From: Anaerolineae bacterium
GTDB lineage: Bacteria > Chloroflexota > Anaerolineae > 4572-78 > J111
Length of the DNA stretch: 64,000 nt
Reading direction: 5' to 3'
Assembly (NCBI GenBank): GCA_022071955.1
Contig: JAJVIM010000039.1
Location: 88,275 to 152,274, forward strand
A program made the position numbers and the translations under genes. Below, one piece after another: positions 1 to 8,583 of this stretch (position 1 is the first letter of the stretch; every line of letters starts with the position of its first letter). Below the pieces are notes generated by a model that ran no database searches, had not been told where the DNA came from, and worked only from the letters and a program-made list of their open reading frames with translations.

Positions 1-359
1 CGCCGGCGGTGGTGGGGTTGGGCCAGCCGCTATCGCTGCCGGGCAATTTTAGCGTGGAGCTACCCGATGGCCATCGCCTTTTTCTGGAATCCGCCGCCGA
101 AACGCAGTTTAATCGCACCCGGCAGCCCGGCCTCTACAAAATTTACAACGATAATAATGAACTGGTGGCCGGGTTTGCCGTGCAGGCCGGCTCGCCGGAG
201 GAATCAAATTTGAACCGCACGGTTGAGCCGGTGGCGCTGGCGGTGCAGGCGTCAACCGCGCCCAACATCCAAACCGACATGGCCGAATATTGGCCGTGGC
301 TGGCGGCGGCGGCGCTGCTGCTGGTTGTGGCGGAAGGCTGGCTGGCATGGCGCAAATAG
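1..359 (+). CDS. C-terminal part of a membrane-anchored VWA-type protein (partial)
   Basis: The reading frame is open from the left edge (first full codon at base 3) to the stop at 357-359, so only the last ~119 residues are present. The visible part is a short extracytoplasmic-looking beta-rich stretch, then a transmembrane helix (around PWLAAAALLLVVAEGWLAW) and a three-residue cytoplasmic tail. This ending is typical of BatA/VWA proteins with an amidotransferase-like domain, and the next gene encodes such a protein. The next start codon overlaps this stop by 13 bases, so the two are translationally coupled. The VWA domain itself is off the window, so the family is inferred from context. Confidence 0.6.
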   Translation, partial: PAVVGLGQPLSLPGNFSVELPDGHRLFLESAAETQFNRTRQPGLYKIYNDNNELVAGFAVQAGSPEESNLNRTVEPVALAVQASTAPNIQTDMAEYWPWLAAAALLLVVAEGWLAWRK

Positions 360-3001
360 TGCTGCAACAGCCGTGGGCGCTGGTTTTGCTGCCGGCCGGC
401 TGGCTGCTGCTGCTGGCGTTTGCCTGGCGTCGGCGATTTAAACCGTTCAGCGCTTTTTTGGCTCGACTGTTGATCATTGTGTTGGCCGCGCTGGCGCTGG
501 CTCAGCCGGTGATTCCGCCCGCCGATGCTCTCCCCGCCGCCCCGCCCGACCGGCTGGTGCTGCTGGTCGATCAATCGGCCAGTTTGGGCGCGGCCGGCCA
601 GCAGGCTCTCCGCAGCGAGGCCGCCCGGCTGGCGCAGGCCCACCCCGATGCCCACACGTTGCTCTTTGCCGACCAGCCGGTGCTGGTGGCCGACCCGCTG
701 CCCGCGCCCGCCGCCGGTCTGCTCAACCCGGAGGTGTCTGATCTGGCCGCGGCGCTGGCCATGGCCCGGCAGTTGCTCGGCGCTGGCGATGGCCCCGGCC
801 GGGTAATTTTGCTGTCCGACGGTGTGCCCACCCGCGGCAACCTCCAGCCCGAACTGGAACGGCTGGCCGGGCAAAATGTGCCGGTCGATGTGCTGCTGCC
901 GGCTCCGGCGGAAATTCAAGCCTGGCGCGACGGCATGAACGAAGTCAAAGTGGTGGAGGTGCGAGTGCCGCCGGTGCTGCGCCAGGGTGAAAGTTACGAC
1001 ATCGATACCCTGCTGCACAGTGAGCGGCCGGTCAGCGTCACGCTCAAACTGGTCCAAAATCAGACCACGCTGGCCGAAGACGTGATCGCGTTGGAGGCCG
1101 GCGATAATCGCTTTAGCGTGCCGGTCACCGCCAGCGAGGCCGGGCTGCACACCTTCCGCGTATCTATTGCCGCCGCAGCCGGCGACGACCGCCAGTTGCA
1201 AAACAACAGCATGTCGGCCTTTACCCAAATTTACCCGCCGCCCAAAATTTTGATCGTCGCCGCCGAGCAATCGCAGGGCAGCCGCCTGGCCGCGCTGCTG
1301 CGCAACGCCGGCTACCAAACCGAAGTGGTGGGGCCGGACGGGCTGCCGACCCGCATTTCTGAACTGGAACAGTACGCCGGGATGGTGCTGGCCAACGTGC
1401 CGGCCCCGGCGCTGAAACTGGAGCAGATGATCGCCGTGCAGGAGTTTGTGTCCGGGCTGGGGCGCGGCTTGCTGGTGACCGGTGGCCGCAACAGCTTTAA
1501 CCTGGGCCGCTACGACGGCACGCCGCTGGCCGACGTGCTGCCGCTGTCGCTGGAACCGCCGCCCCGCGAGGAGCGCCCGCCGGTGGCGCTGCTGCTGATC
1601 ATCGACCACTCCGGCAGTATGCTGGAAATTCGCGGCTCCACCACCGACCGGCTGACGATGGCCAAAGAAGCGGCCATTCGCGCCACCGATATTTTAGGGC
1701 CGGATGATTTGATCGGCGTGCTGATGTTTGATAACCTCTACCAGTGGGTGATCGATTTTCAGCAGGTGAGCGACGGCGCGGAACTGCTGGGCATTCAGCA
1801 GCGTATTGCCCGCATCCCGGCCGGCGGCGGTACCCGCATTTTGCAGGCGCTGGAGGTGGGTATCCCGGCGCTGATTGAGCAGGACAGCGCCGCCAGCCGC
1901 CACATTGTACTGCTCACCGATGGCAAATCGTTTGACGGCTCATCATCCATTGCCGACTACGATAAAATTGTCGATCAGGCCGTGGAGGCCGGCATCACCC
2001 TGTCAACCATCGCCATTGGCGGCGGGGCCGATACCGACCTGCTCAGCTATTTGGCCGAGCGGGGCCGGGGCCGCTATCATTTTGCCGAAACGCCGGAGGA
2101 ATTGCCGGCGCTGACCATTTCTGAAAGCGACATTTTGCGCAGCGAGGCGCTCCAGCAGGGCGATTTTGGCGTGGCCGTCGCCGCGCCGCACCCGCTCTTG
2201 CGGGGTCTGTTTTCAACCCGGCCCGGCGATGGCCGCGACCGCCCGCCGGACGTGACCGGCTATCTGGCCATGTCGCCCAAACCGCAGGCCGAAGTGGCGC
2301 TGCAAGTTGGCCCCGGCGACCCGTTGCTGGCGGTGTGGGGCTACGGGTTGGGCCGGGTGGCGGCCTGGAGTAGCGATTTGGGCGCGGAGTGGGCCGGCGC
2401 GTGGCGCAGTTGGGACAAAGCCAGCCGCTTTTGGGGCCAGGTTGTCGGTTACACTTTGCCCGCCCCCGATCTGCCCACCGGCTTGCGGCTCGATACGGCG
2501 GCGCGGGCCGATGGTACGCTCAGCCTGCGGGCCGATAGTTTGACCGCGGCCGGCCAGCCCGTGGATAACGCGTCACCGCAGGCATCGCTGCAAACGCCCG
2601 CCGGCGAGAACGAACAGTTTAACCTGCGGCAAATTGCCCCCGGCCTGTACGAACGCCGCCTGCGGTTGCCGGCCGATGGCGCGTACCAGTACCGCGTTAC
2701 CCAGAATCAGCCGGATGACGACTCACTCAGCGCCGCCACCGGCTTTGTGCAGCCTTACCCGGCCGAATACGGCCAGCCCGATTCGGGCAGCGGCGCGCCG
2801 CTGTTGCAGCAGATTGCCGCGGTTACCGGCGGTCGCGTGCTGGCGCTGGGCGAACTCTTTGCCGCCGACAGCACGGTCGAAGCCGTGCAAGCGCCGCCCA
2901 GCGAGCCGCTGGAATTGTGGCCGTATTTGCTGCTGGCGGCGCTGGTACTGTGGCCCATCGAAATTGCGTTACGGCGCTGGGGCCGGCTGCGCATCCAATA
3001 A
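347..3001 (+). CDS. VWA domain membrane protein with amidotransferase-like domain
   Basis: 884 residues. The start is the ATG at 347 inside the end of the previous gene; an earlier in-frame codon would extend the overlap without a better ribosome site. Two N-terminal hydrophobic segments (about residues 6-25 and 36-55) are followed by a VWA-like strand with VDQSAS. A central VWA domain has the complete MIDAS start DHSGS, and between them lies a class I glutamine-amidotransferase-like segment with LVTGGRNSF. A C-terminal helix (LWPYLLLAALVLWPIEI) anchors the protein again. Families of this shape sit beside MoxR ATPases and are thought to present a metal-binding VWA domain for complex assembly. 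The MoxR gene follows directly. The exact substrate is unknown. Confidence 0.85.
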   Translation: MAQIVLQQPWALVLLPAGWLLLLAFAWRRRFKPFSAFLARLLIIVLAALALAQPVIPPADALPAAPPDRLVLLVDQSASLGAAGQQALRSEAARLAQAHPDAHTLLFADQPVLVADPLPAPAAGLLNPEVSDLAAALAMARQLLGAGDGPGRVILLSDGVPTRGNLQPELERLAGQNVPVDVLLPAPAEIQAWRDGMNEVKVVEVRVPPVLRQGESYDIDTLLHSERPVSVTLKLVQNQTTLAEDVIALEAGDNRFSVPVTASEAGLHTFRVSIAAAAGDDRQLQNNSMSAFTQIYPPPKILIVAAEQSQGSRLAALLRNAGYQTEVVGPDGLPTRISELEQYAGMVLANVPAPALKLEQMIAVQEFVSGLGRGLLVTGGRNSFNLGRYDGTPLADVLPLSLEPPPREERPPVALLLIIDHSGSMLEIRGSTTDRLTMAKEAAIRATDILGPDDLIGVLMFDNLYQWVIDFQQVSDGAELLGIQQRIARIPAGGGTRILQALEVGIPALIEQDSAASRHIVLLTDGKSFDGSSSIADYDKIVDQAVEAGITLSTIAIGGGADTDLLSYLAERGRGRYHFAETPEELPALTISESDILRSEALQQGDFGVAVAAPHPLLRGLFSTRPGDGRDRPPDVTGYLAMSPKPQAEVALQVGPGDPLLAVWGYGLGRVAAWSSDLGAEWAGAWRSWDKASRFWGQVVGYTLPAPDLPTGLRLDTAARADGTLSLRADSLTAAGQPVDNASPQASLQTPAGENEQFNLRQIAPGLYERRLRLPADGAYQYRVTQNQPDDDSLSAATGFVQPYPAEYGQPDSGSGAPLLQQIAAVTGGRVLALGELFAADSTVEAVQAPPSEPLELWPYLLLAALVLWPIEIALRRWGRLRIQ

Positions 3002-3047
3002 AAAGTTGTCGCTACTGCGATTGCGTTCTTCTACCCCCGGAAAAAGG

Positions 3048-3138
3048 CTGGCTGCGAGTGGGGCAGCGAAGCTGCCCCACTCGCAGCCAGTAAAGCACCC
3101 CTTCTCCCCTCAGGGGAGAAGGGGCAGGGGATGAGGGG
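3048..3138 (+). repeat. Palindrome plus G-tract element A1
   Basis: First of five copies of an intergenic element. It has a perfect 20-bp inverted repeat (3048-3067 with 3071-3090, loop GAA). A second hairpin follows, with CCCC tracts at 3098-3101 and 3106-3109 facing GGGG tracts at 3113-3116 and 3121-3124. Two further GGGG tracts lie at 3127-3130 and 3135-3138. The four G tracts on the coding strand could form a quadruplex that competes with the C/G hairpin. The element ends about 23 bases before the moxR start. Confidence 0.8.
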
Positions 3139-3161
3139 TATTTATCACCGGAGGAAATCTT

Positions 3162-4196
3162 ATGGACACACCCTACACCGAATACGACCGCCACGCGGCC
3201 ACCCGGCCCACCGAGCCGGCCGTGGACGTAGACGAATTCCGTGAAATTGTCACCGACATCGAGCGGGAAGTGGGCAAAGTGATTGTTGGCCAGCAGGAGC
3301 TGGTGCGCCAACTGCTGCTGACGCTGCTCGGTGGCGGCAACGCGCTGCTCGAAGGCGCGCCGGGGCTGGGCAAAACGCTGCTGGTTAACACCCTGGCCGA
3401 TGTGATTCATTGCTCGTTCAGCCGCATCCAGTTTACGCCGGATTTGATGCCGGCCGATATTGTCGGCACTACCGTCATCGCCGCCGACGAGCGCAACCAG
3501 CGCTATTTTCGCTTTGAGCCGGGGCCGATCTTTGCCAACATTGTGCTGGCCGATGAAATAAACCGGGCCACACCCAAAACCCAGTCGGCCCTGCTGGAAG
3601 CGATGCAGGAGCGGCGAGTTACCGTGGCTCGCTCTACCTACGAACTGGACCGGCCATTTTTTGTGCTGGCCACCCAAAACCCGCTGGAAATGGAGGGCAC
3701 TTATCCCCTGCCGGAAGCCCAGCTCGACCGCTTTTTCTTCCAAATTCAGGTGGAATTCCCCACCCACGATGAACTGGTGGAGATTGCCAACCGCACCACC
3801 GGCGCCGAGTCCGACTCGCCGGCGGTGGTCACCAGCGGGGCCAAAATTGGGGCCATGCAAAAGCTGGCCCGGCAGGTGCCCATCGCTCAGCACCTCACCG
3901 CGTACGCCGTCAATTTACTGGAAGCGACCCACCCCCACAACGGCGGCGCGCCCGAGCTGGTGCGGCGCTACGTGCGCTACGGGGCCAGCCCGCGTGGCAT
4001 GCAGGCCATGATTCTGGCTGCCAAAATTCTGGCGCTGATCGATGGCCGGCACAATGTGGATTATCCCGATTTGCAGGCGGTGCTGCTGCCGGCGCTGCGC
4101 CACCGGCTCATCCTCAATTTTGAGGGTCAGGCCGAGGGAGTTTCCGCCGATGGAATTCTGCAGCAGGTGCTCAAACACGTAAAACTCCGGCAGTAG
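3162..4196 (+). CDS. MoxR-family AAA+ ATPase
   Basis: 344 residues. The Walker A motif is GAPGLGKT (65-72) and Walker B is LADEINRA (129-136). The sensor region ATQNPLE and the lid with RYGASPRGMQ are typical of AAA_3/MoxR proteins. These hexameric ATPases act as chaperones that load cofactors or assemble complexes with VWA partners. The two preceding VWA-type genes fit that partnership. The start ATG has a GGAGG site eight bases upstream (3150-3154, in ccggaggaaatctt). A G-rich repeat element lies between the VWA gene and this one, so expression may be uncoupled from the upstream pair. Confidence 0.93.
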   Translation: MDTPYTEYDRHAATRPTEPAVDVDEFREIVTDIEREVGKVIVGQQELVRQLLLTLLGGGNALLEGAPGLGKTLLVNTLADVIHCSFSRIQFTPDLMPADIVGTTVIAADERNQRYFRFEPGPIFANIVLADEINRATPKTQSALLEAMQERRVTVARSTYELDRPFFVLATQNPLEMEGTYPLPEAQLDRFFFQIQVEFPTHDELVEIANRTTGAESDSPAVVTSGAKIGAMQKLARQVPIAQHLTAYAVNLLEATHPHNGGAPELVRRYVRYGASPRGMQAMILAAKILALIDGRHNVDYPDLQAVLLPALRHRLILNFEGQAEGVSADGILQQVLKHVKLRQ

Positions 4197-4255
4197 CTTG
4201 CCAAAATCCCGCGAACTTCTAAACTATACGGTCAGAAAGATGCCCGGTTTATCCG

Positions 4256-4633
4256 ATGACTCAATTTACGCCCGAAGAATTTGAACAGTTGGTGGGCCAG
4301 GCGCTCGATGACCTGCCCGAGGCTATCCACGAGAAGCTGGCCAACGTAGAGGTGGTTGTGGCCGACTGGCCCACCCCGGCCGAACTGCACTCGGTGGGCA
4401 TGCGGCCGGGCCAACTGCTGCTGGGGTTGTATCAGGGTGTGCCGCTGACCCGGCGCGGCGCGCATTACGGGTTGGTGCTGCCAGATAAAATTACCATTTT
4501 TCAGGGGCCGATTGAGCGCGTTTGCCGCAGTCGCGAGGATGTTATCCGGCAGGTGCAGCACACCGTGCGCCACGAACTGGCCCATCACTTTGGCATTGAC
4601 GATGACCGGCTCCGCGAGCTGGGGGCATACTGA
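4256..4633 (+). CDS. Zincin-like metallopeptidase family protein
   Basis: 125 residues. The C-terminal half carries HELAHHFGIDDDRL, an HExxH zinc site (residues 106-110) in the form typical of the small Zincin_1 family (PF06262). Members are compact cytoplasmic proteins of 110-130 residues; this one is full length. The natural substrate of the family is not established. No strong Shine-Dalgarno is visible before the ATG. Seven bases after its stop the SUI1-like gene begins, so the two are probably co-transcribed. Confidence 0.85.
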   Translation: MTQFTPEEFEQLVGQALDDLPEAIHEKLANVEVVVADWPTPAELHSVGMRPGQLLLGLYQGVPLTRRGAHYGLVLPDKITIFQGPIERVCRSREDVIRQVQHTVRHELAHHFGIDDDRLRELGAY

Positions 4634-4640
4634 GGACGCA

Positions 4641-4997
4641 ATGGCTCAACCAACCAAAGGTAAAACTGTTTTTTCTACCCGCAGCGGCGATCAGCGCAAA
4701 ACGCCGTCGCCGTCCGCCGGCCCGCGAGTGTCGCTGCCGCCGCAGCAGCACAACCTGAAAATTATGCGCGACCGCAAAGGGCGCGGCGGCAAAACGGTGA
4801 CAGTGATTACCGGTTTTTCGCTGACCGAGGCCGATTTGAGGGAGTTGTCCAAACAGCTCAAAAACCTGTGCGGCGCGGGCGGTACGGCCAAAATCGAAGG
4901 GCCGGAGCAAAGCATCGAAGTGCAGGGCGACCACCGCGAAAAAATTGCCGACAAATTGAAGGCGCTCGGTTACAAAGCCAAGCTGGCCGGTGGCTGA
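4641..4997 (+). CDS. SUI1/eIF1-like translation factor (YciH family)
   Basis: 118 residues starting at the ATG preceded by GAGGACGCA. After a basic, Pro/Ser-rich N-terminus of about 40 residues comes the SUI1 fold: NLKIMRDRKGRGGKTVTVI, then LKNLCGAGGTAK and IEVQGDHREKIADKL. The order of strands and the GGT and QGD motifs match YciH and archaeal/eukaryotic eIF1. The family binds the small ribosomal subunit and affects start-codon fidelity; bacterial members are poorly characterised. The upstream metallopeptidase lies only 7 bases away. Confidence 0.9.
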   Translation: MAQPTKGKTVFSTRSGDQRKTPSPSAGPRVSLPPQQHNLKIMRDRKGRGGKTVTVITGFSLTEADLRELSKQLKNLCGAGGTAKIEGPEQSIEVQGDHREKIADKLKALGYKAKLAGG

Positions 4998-5032
4998 CCG
5001 GCCACGCAAATTAACAAATTGAGGGGGTGCGG

Positions 5033-6190
5033 ATGAAACTGCTGGCTCGGCTGGCGGGAATTGCGGGCGCGGCGCTGCTGGCGCTCGGGGTGGTAATGGC
5101 CCATGTTTTGGCTCAGGAAGTGAAACCCCAGGTTGCCCCGCCGGTTTTTGGCGGTAGTCCGCTGCTGTCGCCGGCGGAAGGGATAACGGTCACTACGCCC
5201 CGGCCCACCTTTGATTGGGCCGATGCTACCGGCGAGGTCGTCAGCTACACCCTGCTGATCACCCGCACCGGCGCCACGCTGGCGTTCACTTCAACCACTT
5301 CGGCGCTGACCCTGCCGGTTGATTTGCCGGGCAGCGGCGGTTATTTTTGGACGGTGCAGGCCCACAATTCGGCGGGCGATAGCGGTTTTGTCTCGCCGGC
5401 CGGCAGCTTTACGCTGGATTACACCTGGCAGGTGTTTGTGCCGGTCGTCTTTAAATCACCCGCCTGCCCCACTACCTCTGCTAACAGCTACTCGCTCATC
5501 CCCTTTGCCGGCGCCCGCGCCGACCGGCCCGGCCCGCAGCACGCCGATTTGAATCTGGCGCTGCGCGGTTACAGCGTTACCTCTGCGCCGCAAGTGCTGG
5601 TGCAGTACTCCGGCAGCACCGATCCCAACGCGCCCCAGCTTGACGGCCTGTTTGAGCCGAACAATTATCCCGGTATTTCGGCGGTGTTCCGAGTGAATGA
5701 TTGGGTCTGGACCGGGCCTTATCCCGACCCCGGCCACGTCGGTTCGGTGATTAGCACCTGGCCGGTGACCCTGCTGGAACTACCGGCCAGTTTTGGCACC
5801 CGGCTGTATCTGCCGGAACGGCCGGCGGAGATTTACGGCGGCGGTTACAGAGCGATGGTACTGTACGCCGAATCCAATCGAATCACGTTGGGCTACACCC
5901 GCGATGACACCATCGCTTATGGGTACGCCGTCCATCTTGAAAATATTTGCGTTGACCCCAACTTGTTAGCCCTGTATCAGGCTCAAACTGATGCCGCAGG
6001 CTGGCATGTGACCGGCCAATTGCCGGGGCTTAAAAATAATCAGCCGCTGGGCACTGCCTTTATCGGTGGCGTGCGCGTAGCCATCAGAGACCGGGGCGCG
6101 TTTATGGACCCCCGTTCGCGCAAAGATTGGTGGGTCAATTACGCCGCCGGTTTGGAGATACAACGATCTCACGACACGTTATTAAAGTAA
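5033..6190 (+). CDS. Secreted protein of unknown function, paralogue of the next gene
   Basis: 385 residues. The start is the ATG at 5033, five bases after the GAGGGGG at 5021-5027; a GTG six bases earlier lies inside that site. A signal peptide or N-terminal anchor (LARLAGIAGAALLALGVVMA) precedes a fibronectin-III-like segment (TPRPTFDWADATG...YFWTVQAHNSAG). A domain of roughly 220 residues follows and is shared with the next gene. Shared blocks include HADLNLALRGY, GLFEPN, VFRVNDW, AMVLYAE, TLGYTR, ICVDPNLLALYQAQ and FMDPRSRKDWW. I do not recognise a named family. The protein ends about 15 residues beyond the shared FMDPRS-KDWW block. Confidence 0.75.
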   Translation: MKLLARLAGIAGAALLALGVVMAHVLAQEVKPQVAPPVFGGSPLLSPAEGITVTTPRPTFDWADATGEVVSYTLLITRTGATLAFTSTTSALTLPVDLPGSGGYFWTVQAHNSAGDSGFVSPAGSFTLDYTWQVFVPVVFKSPACPTTSANSYSLIPFAGARADRPGPQHADLNLALRGYSVTSAPQVLVQYSGSTDPNAPQLDGLFEPNNYPGISAVFRVNDWVWTGPYPDPGHVGSVISTWPVTLLELPASFGTRLYLPERPAEIYGGGYRAMVLYAESNRITLGYTRDDTIAYGYAVHLENICVDPNLLALYQAQTDAAGWHVTGQLPGLKNNQPLGTAFIGGVRVAIRDRGAFMDPRSRKDWWVNYAAGLEIQRSHDTLLK

Positions 6191-7347
6191 GCGTTTTAAT
6201 TGTCATCATTGGGGCGGGGCTGGCTCTGCTGGGACTGACCCTCATCGGCTCGACGCTGGTTTCCCGCTATTTTTGGGCCGATGACGGCGCCGAAGCCGCT
6301 ACCGCCTGCGCCGGCGACTCCTGCCCGCAGCCGGTGCGTTACACCATCCAACGGCTGCCCTCGCCCACACCCACCGGCACGGCTACCAATACGCCCACGG
6401 CTACGCTCAGCCCAACCGGCACTCCGGCCCGGCTGGGCAGCGCCGTTACGCCGACTCCGCGGCTCAGCCCAACCGTTGAATCGCTGGCCGAGACGCTGGT
6501 GATCACCGGCACCACCGAGTCGACCGCCACTGCCGCGCCGGCCAGCACAATTGTTATTGCGGCGGATGTGGTAGCCGATGAGGCGTACACCTCCACCAAC
6601 CAGGTTGCGCCGCCGCCCGCCCCTGCAACACCGGAACCCACGCCCGCGCCCGCCTGTCCCACCGAGTCGACCGCGCAATTTGAGCTGATCCCCATCGAAG
6701 GTGTGCCCGCGCGCGATCACCCCGACGCGGTTCACGGCGATTTGAATCTGGCCCTGCGCGGTTTTATTCCCGCCGCCGCGTCGCCGGAACTGGTGACCTA
6801 CAACGGCAACACCGACGGCGACCCGCCCTGGCTGCCCGGTTTGTTTGAGCCGAATCGTCCGGCGCGGATTACCGGCGTTTTTCGGGTAAACGATTGGCAG
6901 TGGGACCCGGCCATGTGCGGCGGCCACCCGCGCGGCTGCCCCGCGCCGCCCTCGGAGCAGGAAGCCTGGCCGGTCACGCTCATCGCGCTGGCCGCCACGC
7001 CCGGCGAATCCGTTTACGTGCCAAAACGCGGCGCGCAAATTTACCCCGGCGGTTTTGTGGCGATGGTGCTCTACGCCGAAGAGCAGCGGCTTACGCTCGG
7101 TTACACCCGCCGCGATACAGTCAGCGCCGGTTACACGGTGCATCTGGAGCACGTGTGCGTTAACCCCAACCTGCTGGCGCTTTATCGCGCCCAGCTCGAT
7201 GCCGAGGGCTGGAATCACTCCGGGCAGTTGCCGGCGCTGCGCAACAGCCAGACGCTGGGCACGGCGCTGGATCACCAACTCGGCGTGGCTGTGCGTGATG
7301 TCGGCACGTTTATGGACCCGCGCAGCCAAAAAGATTGGTGGCGATGA
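6127..7347 (+). CDS. Membrane-anchored secreted protein, tandem paralogue
   Basis: Up to 406 residues if the TTG at 6127 is used, which overlaps the upstream gene by 64 bases. Downstream of a basic N-terminus is a helix (VLIVIIGAGLALLGLTLIGSTLV), then a Thr/Pro-rich linker of about 130 residues (repeated TPT and SPT). The ~220-residue domain shared with the preceding protein follows (HGDLNLALRGF, GLFEPN, FRVNDWQW, AMVLYAEEQRLTLGYTRRD, CVNPNLLALYRAQLDAEGW, FMDPRSQKDWW). It ends immediately after that block. The true start is uncertain: no in-frame ATG is well placed, and GTG 6130 is equally possible. The stop overlaps the aat start (ATGA), so the genes are coupled. Confidence 0.7.
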   Translation: MVGQLRRRFGDTTISRHVIKVSVLIVIIGAGLALLGLTLIGSTLVSRYFWADDGAEAATACAGDSCPQPVRYTIQRLPSPTPTGTATNTPTATLSPTGTPARLGSAVTPTPRLSPTVESLAETLVITGTTESTATAAPASTIVIAADVVADEAYTSTNQVAPPPAPATPEPTPAPACPTESTAQFELIPIEGVPARDHPDAVHGDLNLALRGFIPAAASPELVTYNGNTDGDPPWLPGLFEPNRPARITGVFRVNDWQWDPAMCGGHPRGCPAPPSEQEAWPVTLIALAATPGESVYVPKRGAQIYPGGFVAMVLYAEEQRLTLGYTRRDTVSAGYTVHLEHVCVNPNLLALYRAQLDAEGWNHSGQLPALRNSQTLGTALDHQLGVAVRDVGTFMDPRSQKDWWR

Positions 7348-7955
7348 AGCTGACTCCCCATTTGTTGCTCAATGCCTACGCTCAGGGCGTGTTCCCCATG
7401 GCCGACCCGGACGGGACCATCTACTGGTACGATCCCAACCCGCGGGCCATCATCCCGCTGGACAAGTTTCATGTGCCGCGCCGGTTGGCCCGCCACATAC
7501 GCCAGGGCGAGGCTGAGGTGCGCTTTGATACGGCTTTTCGGCAGGTGATGACGGCCTGTGCCCGGCCCGCGCCTGGCCGCGAAACCACCTGGATCAACAA
7601 TGAGATCATCGACGTGTATTGCGACCTGCACGAATTGGGTTTTGCTCACAGCGTTGAAACCTGGGCCGACGACCGGCTGGTCGGTGGGCTGTACGGCGTG
7701 AGTCTGCGCGGCCTGTTTGCCGGCGAAAGCATGTTCAGCCAGCAAACTAACGCCAGCAAAATTGCGCTGGTGGCACTGGTAGAGCATCTCCGACGGCAAA
7801 AATTTGTGCTGTTGGACACCCAGTTTATCACCCCTCACCTGCACCGCTTTGGCGCGGTTGAAATTCCCCGCGCCGAGTACCTCCGCCGGCTGGACGCCGC
7901 GCTCCGCACCGAGACTGACTTTTGGCCTGTCACTGGCCCAAAAGTAGTCATTTAA
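7344..7955 (+). CDS. aat: Leucyl/phenylalanyl-tRNA-protein transferase
   Basis: 203 residues, the usual length for bacterial Aat. It transfers Leu or Phe from charged tRNA to the N-terminus of proteins with basic first residues, marking them for ClpAP/ClpS degradation. Diagnostic blocks are AYAQGVFPMAD, IYWYDPNPRAIIPL, TWINNEIIDVY, LHELGFAHSVETW, GGLYGVSLRGLFAGESMFS and LLDTQFITPHLHRFGA. The start ATG overlaps the previous stop by four bases. The coupling to two unknown secreted proteins is not explained by known function. Confidence 0.96.
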   Translation: MKLTPHLLLNAYAQGVFPMADPDGTIYWYDPNPRAIIPLDKFHVPRRLARHIRQGEAEVRFDTAFRQVMTACARPAPGRETTWINNEIIDVYCDLHELGFAHSVETWADDRLVGGLYGVSLRGLFAGESMFSQQTNASKIALVALVEHLRRQKFVLLDTQFITPHLHRFGAVEIPRAEYLRRLDAALRTETDFWPVTGPKVVI

Positions 7956-7960
7956 TACCC

Positions 7961-7989
7961 TTGACAAACAATTTTTTATTCCTTATACT
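7961..7989 (+). promoter_or_regulatory. Sigma-70-type promoter of the WXG100 operon
   Basis: TTGACA (7961-7966) and TATACT (7984-7989) are separated by exactly 17 bases. They lie just after the aat stop and 250 bases before the first WXG100 gene. The -35 box is perfect and the -10 box differs from consensus at one position. Confidence 0.85.
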
Positions 7990-8242
7990 GGATTTTGCCT
8001 GACAATCCCAACTCTTCGCTGCCCCATCTCATTGCAGGCACATTTATTATCACCAGCGTCCTGCCACCTCTCAACTCTATTGCAGTTAATGCCCAATCGC
8101 CAGCTTTTATTGCCTGGCCATTGTATTACTCCTACAACTCACGGTTGCGTTATTTCAACATCCACCTCTGTTTTTAGCAGGGGCGGTGTGTGTTGGTATT
8201 GTAATTGTAATTGTAATTCAATAGAAAAGGAGATTATTGGTT
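7990..8242 (+). other. Long untranslated leader of the WXG100 operon
   Basis: About 240 bases separate the promoter from the first WXG100 start. No conserved coding frame is visible. The sequence is AT-rich compared with its neighbours. It contains a threefold hexamer repeat ATTGTA (about 8198-8218) and ends with the ribosome site AAGGAGA at 8226-8232. No known riboswitch was recognised. Confidence 0.5.
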
Positions 8243-8545
8243 ATGACTGATCAAGTACAGGCAGACTACGAGCAGCTCGATGACGTTGCTCGGCGGTTTG
8301 ACCACCAGTCGCAAGAAATCCAGCAAATGATGCAGCAAGTGCGCAACGGCATGCAGCGGCTCCAGAGCGACTGGATTGGTCGCGGCTCAGAGGCATTTTT
8401 CAGAGAGATGCAGGGCGAGGTTTTGCCGGCCGTGCAGCGCTTGCAGCAGGCGCTGGAAGAAGCCAGCCGCGTGACCAAAGACATCGCGCAAACCATGCAG
8501 CAGGCTGAAGAAGAGGCCAGTTCGCCTTTCCGCAGCCACACGTAA
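8243..8545 (+). CDS. WXG100-family protein (ESAT-6-like)
   Basis: Exactly 100 residues, mostly helical, with the hairpin turn motif W44-I-G46 in SDWIGRGSEAFF. This is the WXG100 signature of type VII secretion substrates, which fold as helix-turn-helix and pair as dimers. The start is the ATG at 8243 behind AAGGAG (8226-8231). There is no YxxxD export tail; the C-terminus ends AEEEASSPFRSHT. The N-terminal half closely resembles that of the Gly-rich protein at 21026-22264 (both carry DWIGRGS and AFF-EM), so the two may share partners. Confidence 0.93.
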   Translation: MTDQVQADYEQLDDVARRFDHQSQEIQQMMQQVRNGMQRLQSDWIGRGSEAFFREMQGEVLPAVQRLQQALEEASRVTKDIAQTMQQAEEEASSPFRSHT

Positions 8546-8583
8546 GCTAACCAGACCAAAACAGGCCAAGGAGATTTGTTGAT

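Noticed and set aside
143..1609. 488-residue minus-strand frame opposite the VWA gene
   Set aside because: Same kind of GC-driven shadow with low-complexity composition and no ribosome site.
5033..7347. A frameshift joining the two tandem secreted paralogues
   Set aside because: Each protein has its own membrane or signal segment and a complete shared domain, so they are two genes from a duplication.
8032..8250. Small plus-strand frames in the leader of the WXG100 operon
   Set aside because: Composition is unlike neighbouring genes, there is no ribosome binding site, and they overlap the hexamer repeat.
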